Notes under the pieces: model-generated
Database searches by the model: none
Seen by the model: only the letters and a program-made list of their open reading frames with translations
What the model was told of the DNA's origin: nothing
Made by a program: the position numbers and the translations under genes
In this document: piece after piece, positions 14,642-20,188 of the stretch
How positions within the stretch are numbered: position 1 is the stretch's first letter
How the letters are laid out: the number at the start of each line of letters is the position of its first letter
Assembly (NCBI GenBank): GCA_016937725.1
Contig: JAFGVZ010000025.1
Location: 1-20,188 of the forward strand
Source of the DNA: Paracoccaceae bacterium
GTDB taxonomy: Bacteria; Pseudomonadota; Alphaproteobacteria; Rhodobacterales; Rhodobacteraceae
DNA: 20,188 nt
Direction: 5' to 3'

Positions 14642-15910
14642 TCAACCGTTCTCGCGCAGAATTTGGCCCGCCAGATACAGTGAACCGCAGATCAGAACCT
14701 GCGCTTCGGCGTCTTGATCCGCGATTGCGCGCACCGCTTTGATGACGCTTTCCGCCTCGATCGCCTTGATCCCGGCTCTGCGCGCGGCGTCGGCCGTGGC
14801 ACTGGCGCTCAGCGTGGCCGCTTCGCCCGGAATGGACACGGCAAAAAGCTGGCGCGCATGAGGGGCGAGCGGCCGCATGAAGCCGGTTACGTCCTTGGTG
14901 TTGAGCATGCCGCAAATCATCCAAAGCGGGCGGTCGCCGCGGTCTTTCAGCGTGGCAGCAATCGCCTGCCCCGCCGCCGGGTTGTGCCCGCCATCCAGCC
15001 AGAGAATGCCTTTTGGCAAAGCATCGACCAGCGGGCCGTGGCGCAGGCGCTGCATGCGCGCGGGCCATTCGGCATTGGTGACAGCCGCTTCCGCCCCAGC
15101 CCCACGGCCCAGGGCGCGCAAGGCGGCAATCGCTGTGCCGGCATTCTGCACCTGATGCGGACCCGCCAAACGCGGTAAAGACAAGTCCAGCAGCCCGGTT
15201 TCGTCCTGAAAGATCAGTCGCCCCGCCTCGGTCGTGACATGCCAGTGCTGTCCCTGCACCAGAAGCGGCGCGCCAAGTCGGGCCGCGCGGGCTTCAATAA
15301 CCTCTAGCGCTACATCGTCTTGCGCAGCCACAACACAAGGCACGCCGCGCTTGATGATCCCGGCCTTCTCGGCGGCGATCTTGGCAAGCGTGTCGCCCAG
15401 ATATTGCTCATGGTCCATGCTGACCGGCGTGATGACAGTCAGCGCGGGGCCTTCGACGACGTTGGTGGCATCCAGCCGCCCGCCTAGCCCCACTTCCAAA
15501 AGCGTATAGTCGGCAGGTGTGCGGGCAAAGGCCAGCAGCCCTGCACAAGTCGTGATCTCGAAATAGGTGATCGCGCCTTCGCCATTCGCGCGCAGGCATT
15601 CGTCTAACACATCGCTGAGGGCCGCTTCGGTGATCAGCGTCCCCGCAAGCCGGATGCGTTCGTGAAACCGCGCCAAATGCGGGCTGGTATAGGCGTGGAC
15701 CGACAGGCCTACCCCTTCCAACCCGGCGCGAATCATGGCTTGCGTGCTGCCCTTGCCATTGGTGCCGGCTATATGAATGACGGGGGGCAAGCGGCGCTCC
15801 GGGTGGTCCAGCGCTGACAACAAACGCCAAACGCGGTCCAGCGTCAGGTCGATGATCTTGGGATGAAATGTCATCATCCGCGCCAGAAGCGCGTCGGAGC
15901 CTGCGCTCAT
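14642..15910 (-). CDS. folC: Bifunctional dihydrofolate synthase / folylpolyglutamate synthase
   Basis: A 422-residue Mur-ligase-family enzyme that adds glutamate to dihydropteroate and to tetrahydrofolates using ATP. The ATP-binding loop is HIAGTNGKGST at 46-56; SPHLARFHERIR follows, then EVGLGGRLDATNVV (the folate-binding and Mg region) and SMDHEQYLGDTLAKIAAEKAGIIK. C-terminal WLDGGHNPAAG is the second-domain motif. The ATG at 15910 lies one base after the accD stop (TGAGATG), which fits translational coupling and is preferred over an upstream in-frame ATG within accD. accD-folC adjacency is a common arrangement in bacteria. Confidence 0.95.
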   Translation of the reverse strand: MSAGSDALLARMMTFHPKIIDLTLDRVWRLLSALDHPERRLPPVIHIAGTNGKGSTQAMIRAGLEGVGLSVHAYTSPHLARFHERIRLAGTLITEAALSDVLDECLRANGEGAITYFEITTCAGLLAFARTPADYTLLEVGLGGRLDATNVVEGPALTVITPVSMDHEQYLGDTLAKIAAEKAGIIKRGVPCVVAAQDDVALEVIEARAARLGAPLLVQGQHWHVTTEAGRLIFQDETGLLDLSLPRLAGPHQVQNAGTAIAALRALGRGAGAEAAVTNAEWPARMQRLRHGPLVDALPKGILWLDGGHNPAAGQAIAATLKDRGDRPLWMICGMLNTKDVTGFMRPLAPHARQLFAVSIPGEAATLSASATADAARRAGIKAIEAESVIKAVRAIADQDAEAQVLICGSLYLAGQILRENG

Positions 15911-15911
15911 C

Positions 15912-16814
15912 TCACCCGGCCTGCACAGGGGTATCTGGCGGCGGCAGATCGCCATGCACCACAGCGCTTTGCCCGGTCAGCATGCGTAGAATGGTCGCAA
16001 TCTCTGCGCGTTGCTCTTTGCGCGGGGTCACGCGGTCCAACATACCATGTTCCAGCAGGTATTCGGCGCGCTGAAAGCCTTCGGGCAGGGTTTCGCGGAT
16101 GGTCTGTTCAATCACACGCGGCCCGGCAAAGCAGATCAGCGCGCCGGGTTCAGCTATCTGCACATCGCCCAGCATGGCGTAGCTTGCGGTCACACCGCCC
16201 GTGGTCGGGTCGGTCAGCACCACGATATAGGGCAGACCGGCCTCGCGCAGCATGTCGATTGCGACGGTCGTGCGCGGCATTTGCATCAGCGACAGGATAC
16301 CTTCTTGCATCCGCGCGCCGCCCGCGGCGGAAAACAGCACCAAAGGCAGCTTGCGGGCCACGGCATGTTCGCATGCGGCAATGATGGCGTTGCCCACATA
16401 CATTCCCATGGACCCGCCCATGAAGCTGAAATCCTGCGCCACGGCAACCAGCCTGGTGCGCAGCACTTCGCCCTCGGCCACAAGCATGGCTTCCTTTTCG
16501 CCCGTGTTTTTCTGGGCGGTCTTCATGCGGTCGGGGTATTTCTTCTGGTCGCGGAATTGCAGCGGGTCGGCGACGGGGGCGGGCACCTCGATCTCATGGA
16601 ACATCCCGCCATCGAAGAAACTGGCGAACCGCTCGCGCGGGGTCAGGGCCATGTGGTGACCGCAATTCGTGCAGACTTGGCTGTTATCCGTCAATTCCCG
16701 GTGGAAAAGCATCGTGCCGCAGGACGGGCATTTTTCCCACAGGTTTTCGGGCATCTCACGCTTGGTGAAGAACGAGTTGAGCGTGGGACGAACGTAGTTG
16801 GTGATCCAGTTCAT
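15912..16814 (-). CDS. accD: Acetyl-CoA carboxylase carboxyltransferase subunit beta
   Basis: A 300-residue beta subunit of the carboxyltransferase that, with AccA, moves CO2 from biotin-BCCP to acetyl-CoA to give malonyl-CoA for fatty acid synthesis. The N-terminal zinc ribbon has Cys29, Cys32, Cys48 and Cys51. The crotonase-like core shows MGGSMGMYVGNAI, SAAGGARMQEG and PTTGGVTASYAMLGD, with the oxyanion-hole glycines, and PRVIEQTIRE near the C-terminus. MNWITNYVRP is the usual start, with AGGA 8 bases upstream of the ATG at 16814. In many alphaproteobacteria trpB precedes accD-folC; here a CPBP protease gene precedes, 57 bases upstream with a hairpin between. Confidence 0.97.
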   Translation of the reverse strand: MNWITNYVRPTLNSFFTKREMPENLWEKCPSCGTMLFHRELTDNSQVCTNCGHHMALTPRERFASFFDGGMFHEIEVPAPVADPLQFRDQKKYPDRMKTAQKNTGEKEAMLVAEGEVLRTRLVAVAQDFSFMGGSMGMYVGNAIIAACEHAVARKLPLVLFSAAGGARMQEGILSLMQMPRTTVAIDMLREAGLPYIVVLTDPTTGGVTASYAMLGDVQIAEPGALICFAGPRVIEQTIRETLPEGFQRAEYLLEHGMLDRVTPRKEQRAEIATILRMLTGQSAVVHGDLPPPDTPVQAG

Positions 16815-16831
16815 GGGGCGATCCTGCACGG

Positions 16832-16857
16832 GGCTTTGCGCTGAAATAAGCAAAGCC
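16832..16857 (-). terminator. 8-bp hairpin between CPBP gene and accD
   Basis: GGCTTTGC (16832-16839) and GCAAAGCC (16850-16857) form a perfect stem around a 10-base AT-rich loop, within the 57-base gap between the CPBP stop (16872) and the accD start (16814). There is no T-run in the minus-strand transcript (CCGTGC follows), so it may end or stabilise the CPBP message or sit in the accD leader. Confidence 0.45.
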
Positions 16858-16871
16858 TGCGGCAAATGCAA

Positions 16872-17762
16872 TCAACGACCCCGCAGCCAGCGCCGCAGAA
16901 GCGCCCAGACCAGAACCAAACCCATGAGGTCCACCAGCAGCAGGCCAGCCACGCTGGAGGGGTCACTCAGCGAATAAGGCAGCCGGAACAGCGCGACACC
17001 GTCAAGCGCCTCTCCGGTGGTGAAGACAAGGATGGCCAGCGTGTTGTTGCCGAAATGCAGGCCCCAAGCCATCCCGAGCGAGCCGCTGCGCGCCGTCAGA
17101 TCCGCCATCAGCAGCCCGAAGAACCCTGTCAGCCCCACCAAAAGCCACGCGCCCTGCCCCATTTCGGCGGGCGCGTAATGCAACAAGCCAAACAGGATGG
17201 AGGGCACAACATACGACACCCAGCGCGCCACGAAACGCGCGGCAAGCTGTTGCTGCAAATAGCCACGGAATACAATTTCTTCGGCGCCGGTCTGCAAGAT
17301 CAGGCCGAGCAAGACTGGCACGGCGAAGATGGCCCAGACCTGCCACGACAAACCGGGCGACACATTACCAGACGCCAGAACCCAAAAGATACCCGGCACC
17401 GACAGCGCCAAGAACAGACCCAGCGCCACGGCAAAATCGCGCAACAGCACATCGCGTGGGCCAAACAGGCTGGCCACGGGGCGCTTGTGAACCCAACGCA
17501 CCGCCGCGAATGTGCCCAGCACCAGCCCGCCAAAGGTGCCCAACAACACCAGAATGGACAATGGTGTGGACCCGACACCCACCTGCCCCATGATCGGGCC
17601 TGCCCCGTCAAAGCCCACGGCCAGCGTGACCACAACGCCGATAACCGCCATCCAAGCCAAGTAGATCACAAGGATCAGCCCCACCCCCAACATCAGCCGC
17701 CATAATTGCGGACGCAGTCGGGCGGGTGCGATAAATCGGTCCTGCGCTTGCGAAAAGGGCAT
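16872..17762 (-). CDS. CPBP-family intramembrane metalloprotease
   Basis: A 296-residue multi-spanning protein with about eight hydrophobic segments. The CPBP/Abi motifs are present: EEIVFRG at 161-167 (Glu161, Glu162, Arg166), FGLLHY at 191-196 (His195) and HFGNN at 236-240 (His236, Asn240), which together form the metal site of the type II CAAX protease/Rce1-like family. Bacterial members cleave membrane proteins or peptides, or protect against bacteriocins; the substrate is not predictable. Start ATG at 17762. Divergent from cls (109 bases), and the first gene before accD-folC in the same orientation. Confidence 0.87.
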   Translation of the reverse strand: MPFSQAQDRFIAPARLRPQLWRLMLGVGLILVIYLAWMAVIGVVVTLAVGFDGAGPIMGQVGVGSTPLSILVLLGTFGGLVLGTFAAVRWVHKRPVASLFGPRDVLLRDFAVALGLFLALSVPGIFWVLASGNVSPGLSWQVWAIFAVPVLLGLILQTGAEEIVFRGYLQQQLAARFVARWVSYVVPSILFGLLHYAPAEMGQGAWLLVGLTGFFGLLMADLTARSGSLGMAWGLHFGNNTLAILVFTTGEALDGVALFRLPYSLSDPSSVAGLLLVDLMGLVLVWALLRRWLRGR

Positions 17763-17814
17763 GCGGCCTGTCCATCCTTGCGAAAAAAATCGTATATGAG
17801 GGCAGTAGATAGAC

Positions 17815-17845
17815 CCCCCGGCCCAGCTTCAAGCAAAACCGGGGG
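17815..17845 (+). promoter_or_regulatory. GC-rich hairpin in the cls leader region
   Basis: CCCCCGG (17815-17821) and CCGGGGG (17839-17845) form a perfect 7-bp GC stem with a 17-base loop, 27 bases before the cls start codon. It lies in the 109-base divergent gap between the CPBP gene and cls. It could be a leader structure affecting cls translation, a transcription stop for antisense reads, or a regulator site. Neither gene has a convincing sigma-70 promoter here. Confidence 0.4.
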
Positions 17846-17871
17846 ACAGGCGCAATTAACTTGAGGTGGGC

Positions 17872-19299
17872 ATGCCCTCTGTCTGGGTCATTATGGTGTT
17901 CATCGCGCAGGCGGGTTTCGTTGTCCGCGCGCTGTTGCGCCCCGGCCTGACGCCCTCTGCGCGGCTGGCATGGGTCACGATCATTCTGGCGCTGCCGGGT
18001 GTCGGCTTGGCGGCCTATGCGTTGTTCGGGGAAATCCGCATGGCCCGCGCCCAGCGCGAACGGATCCGCGAGATTCGTAACCACCTGAACGCGGCGCAGA
18101 TCGGGCAGACTGGCCCGCGCGTGCAACCTACGGGACCAGCCCGCCCGGCTTTTGCCGCGGGGCAAGCCACCAGCCAGTTTCCGCCCGTCACCGGCAACAG
18201 GCTAACCTTGCTGCCCGAGGGCGATGCGATGATGGACGACATCATCACCGCCATCGAACAAGCGCGCGACCATGTGCATGTGCTGTATTACATCTGGTTG
18301 CCCGATGGCACCGGCACCCGCATGGCGCAGGCGCTCTGCGCCGCCGCGCGCCGGGGCGTGGCCTGCCGCGTGCTGGTCGATGACCATGGCGCAAGGCGGC
18401 TGATCCGCTCGGCGCTCTGGCGGCAGATGGGCGCGGCGGGCGTGGCGCTGGAGCGGGCCGCTCCCTTGGGAAACCCGCTGATCAGCCTGCTCTTTGGCCG
18501 GATCGACCTGCGCAACCACCGCAAGATCGTGGTGGTCGACAACCGCCTGTCATGGATCGGCAGTCGCAATTGCGCCGACGCTGCCTTTGCCATCAAACGC
18601 CGTTTCGCGCCTTGGGTGGATATCTTGGTGCGGCTGGAAGGGCCGGTCGTGCGCCAGCAACAGGCCGTTTTCGTGCATGATTGGATGACCCACCATGCAG
18701 AGGATTTGAGCGCGCTTTTGGCCGAACCCCTCGTCGAAGAGCACCGGGGCGATGTGACTGCACAAGTTATCTCTTCGGGGCCCGACGATGTGCTGACCAC
18801 GCCGTCAGATGCGTTATGCGCCATGATCTACGCCGCAACGGACCGGCTGGTGATGACCACGCCCTATTACGTCCCCGACCAAGCGCTGCATGTGGCCATC
18901 TGTTCGGCGGCAGAGCGCGGGGTTGCGGTCGATCTGATCTTGCCCGCGCGCAATGACAGCGCCATCGTGGGCGCGGCCAGCGAAAGCCTGTTGCCCGAAT
19001 TGCTGCACGCGGGCGTGCGGGTGCACCTGTTCCGCCCCGGCCTGATCCATTCCAAGATCGTGACGGTGGACGGGCAATTCGCCATGCTGGGCACCGCCAA
19101 TCTGGACCACCGCAGTTTAGATTTGAACTATGAAAACTCACTTCTTTTGGCCTGCCCCGATGTCACCGCCGAACTGGATAGCCGCCAGCAGACCTATATC
19201 GACCGCTCAGACCCGATCACCCGCGCCGATGTGGCAGGCTGGCCGCTCTGGCGGCGGCTGCGCAACAACGTCATCGCGCTGGCCAGCCCGCTTTTGTGA
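17872..19299 (+). CDS. cls: Cardiolipin synthase (PLD superfamily)
   Basis: A 475-residue inner-membrane enzyme joining two phosphatidylglycerols into cardiolipin and glycerol. Two N-terminal membrane helices (about 4-22 and 32-52) and a basic linker precede a Pro/Ala-rich stretch (80-107). The catalytic HKD motifs are complete: His216-x-Lys218-x4-Asp223 in NHRKIVVVDNRLSWIGSRN and His393-x-Lys395-x4-Asp400 in IHSKIVTVDGQFAMLGTANLD, with YYIWLPDGTG (139-148) typical of the family. The ATG at 17872 has GAGG 5 bases before it; a GTG two codons upstream is less likely. Its TGA overlaps the terminator of the convergent peroxidase gene. A ClsB/ClsC-type or other phospholipase D-like synthase is a minor alternative. 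Confidence 0.9.
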   Translation: MPSVWVIMVFIAQAGFVVRALLRPGLTPSARLAWVTIILALPGVGLAAYALFGEIRMARAQRERIREIRNHLNAAQIGQTGPRVQPTGPARPAFAAGQATSQFPPVTGNRLTLLPEGDAMMDDIITAIEQARDHVHVLYYIWLPDGTGTRMAQALCAAARRGVACRVLVDDHGARRLIRSALWRQMGAAGVALERAAPLGNPLISLLFGRIDLRNHRKIVVVDNRLSWIGSRNCADAAFAIKRRFAPWVDILVRLEGPVVRQQQAVFVHDWMTHHAEDLSALLAEPLVEEHRGDVTAQVISSGPDDVLTTPSDALCAMIYAATDRLVMTTPYYVPDQALHVAICSAAERGVAVDLILPARNDSAIVGAASESLLPELLHAGVRVHLFRPGLIHSKIVTVDGQFAMLGTANLDHRSLDLNYENSLLLACPDVTAELDSRQQTYIDRSDPITRADVAGWPLWRRLRNNVIALASPLL

Positions 19300-19336
19300 A
19301 AAAACCGCCCCAGCGTGGGAGGACGCATAGGGCGGT
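19299..19336 (-). terminator. Intrinsic terminator of the cytochrome c peroxidase gene
   Basis: Read on the minus strand, ACCGCCC (19336-19330) pairs with GGGCGGT (19310-19304), with an inner GCGT/ACGC helix in the loop, and is followed by a T-run (complement of A at 19299-19304). It is 63 bases beyond the peroxidase stop codon and touches the last base of cls on the other strand. It can also form in the cls message just after its stop. Confidence 0.8.
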
Positions 19337-19399
19337 CACAGGTGTTGGAAGACCGGGATGCGCCGCCGGGAAACGGCACATCCTGTATGCGCCCGCGCC

Positions 19400-20188
19400 T
19401 TATGGCAGCGCGGGAATTTCTACGGCGGGCATTTCGCCTGTCAGCGCATGCAGGAAGGCGACGATCGCGTCATTCTCGCTTTCCGAGAATTCCTGCCCTA
19501 GCATCTGATCCGCCATCAGGTTCACCGCGTCATGCAGGTTGTCGACAGACCCGTTGTTGAAATACGGATAGGTCACAGCCACGTTGCGCAAGGTCGGCGT
19601 GCGGAAGGCGAATTTGTCGGCCTCGTCACCCGTGACAAGGAAGCGGCCCTCATCCTTCGAGCTGGGCAGCTCGAACCGGTAATAGTTGCTGTCGGTGAAG
19701 GCCGGGCCATTGTGGCAGGCCACGCAACCGGCATCGACAAACAGTTTCATACCGTCAACCTGCTGATCGGTCATCGCCTGCACGTCACCCCGCAAAAAGC
19801 GGTCCAACGGCGAATTGGGGGTGTTCAGTGTGCGCTCGAAGGCGGCGATGGACAGGGCCACGTTTTCGGCGCGGATCGGGTCGGCATCCTCGGGGAAGGC
19901 AACGGCAAAATGCTGCTGATAAACCTCGAATTCCTTCAGGCGCTGGATCGCTTCTTCCAACGACATGTTCATTTCGACATCGGCCTGAATGGGGCCAAGC
20001 GACTGGCCCTCCAGATCAGGCTCGCGCCCGTCCCAGAATTGCGCGCCCAGAAAGCCCGAATTCAGCACGGTCGGCGTGTTGCGGTTGCCCACCTGCCCCG
20101 CATGGCCCACGGCGCGGTCAATCCGGTCGGTCCAGCCCAATGCCGGGTTGTGGCAGGTCGCGCAGCTTATCACGCCCGACGCGGAAAT
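19400..20188 (-). CDS. Diheme cytochrome c peroxidase (CcpA/MauG family), C-terminal part
   Basis: The last 262 residues of a periplasmic bacterial cytochrome c peroxidase; the N-terminus with the signal peptide is off the right edge. Two haem c motifs are visible: CATCH at visible residues 9-13 (peroxidatic haem) and CVACH at about 155-159 (electron-transferring haem). Family blocks include RNTPTVLNSGF, QFWDGREPDLEGQ, AFERTLNTPNSPLDRFLRGD and RTPTLRNVAVTYPYFNNGSV. It reduces hydrogen peroxide to water with electrons from a small cytochrome such as c2. The frame continues open to the window edge, so the GTG near 20173 is not the start. MauG-like maturation enzymes share the fold, but no amine dehydrogenase genes are near. 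Confidence 0.92.
   Translation of the reverse strand: MSASGVISCATCHNPALGWTDRIDRAVGHAGQVGNRNTPTVLNSGFLGAQFWDGREPDLEGQSLGPIQADVEMNMSLEEAIQRLKEFEVYQQHFAVAFPEDADPIRAENVALSIAAFERTLNTPNSPLDRFLRGDVQAMTDQQVDGMKLFVDAGCVACHNGPAFTDSNYYRFELPSSKDEGRFLVTGDEADKFAFRTPTLRNVAVTYPYFNNGSVDNLHDAVNLMADQMLGQEFSESENDAIVAFLHALTGEMPAVEIPALP

Noticed and set aside
16011..16844. Plus-strand open frame opposite accD (277 codons)
   Set aside because: His, Gly and Arg-rich shadow of accD, which is unmistakable on the minus strand.
1..20188. Search for tRNA, rRNA, CRISPR array, insertion sequence ends, phage or defence genes
   Set aside because: No cloverleaf, direct-repeat array, transposase or integrase motif was recognised on either strand by eye; a tool run could still reveal small RNAs.

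Overview
The window is GC-rich, has no mobile DNA, and is densely packed with complete, intact genes. It looks like chromosomal core sequence of an alphaproteobacterium of the Rhodobacteraceae (Rhodobacter/Roseobacter relatives). The strongest indicator is the divergent regB / senC-regA redox-regulation cluster in the gene order known from Rhodobacter. A cytochrome c2-type protein, a ClpS-RsmC-SDR operon and an accD-folC pair support this. All assignments come from reading motifs and recalled family features; no search was run.

Layout, left to right. (1) 1-944 (-): N-terminal half of a FadH-type 2,4-dienoyl-CoA reductase, running off the left edge. (2) 1077-5129 (-): three overlapping genes for an ABC ATPase, a large FtsX/MacB-type permease and a secreted AttH/CrtC-like lipocalin, probably one envelope export or lipid-handling system. 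(3) 5188-7948: regA and senC (-) and divergent regB (+), the RegB/RegA redox two-component system with its Sco1/SenC copper protein. (4) 7993-10166 (-): clpS, rsmC and an SDR-family protein whose catalytic lysine is replaced, tightly coupled. (5) 10259-10963 (+): HAD phosphatase. (6) 11146-13065 (+): D-Ala-D-Ala carboxypeptidase with a long acidic linker and a C-terminal SPOR domain, sharing its stop codon region with (7) 13062-13940 (-), an EamA/DMT exporter. (8) 14164-14589 (+): periplasmic cytochrome c2-like protein, closed by a clear bidirectional terminator. (9) 14642-17762 (-): CPBP membrane protease, accD and folC. (10) 17872-19299 (+): cardiolipin synthase. (11) 19400-20188 (-): diheme cytochrome c peroxidase, running off the right edge.

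Functionally the window mixes redox and respiratory regulation (RegB/RegA/SenC, cytochrome c2, cytochrome c peroxidase), envelope biogenesis (ABC-lipocalin system, carboxypeptidase-SPOR, cardiolipin synthase, CPBP protease) and housekeeping (AccD, FolC, ClpS, RsmC). RegA homologues are known to control cytochrome c2 synthesis in Rhodobacter, so regulator and target may both lie here, but that link is inferred.

No gap without a gene exceeds about 225 bases. The longest, 13941-14163, holds an AT-rich leader with a weak promoter candidate. No tRNA, rRNA, CRISPR array, insertion sequence or prophage gene was seen. I did not find a clearly new multi-gene system. The best leads are the lysine-less SDR, the ABC-lipocalin operon behind regA, and several intergenic hairpins and inverted repeats.
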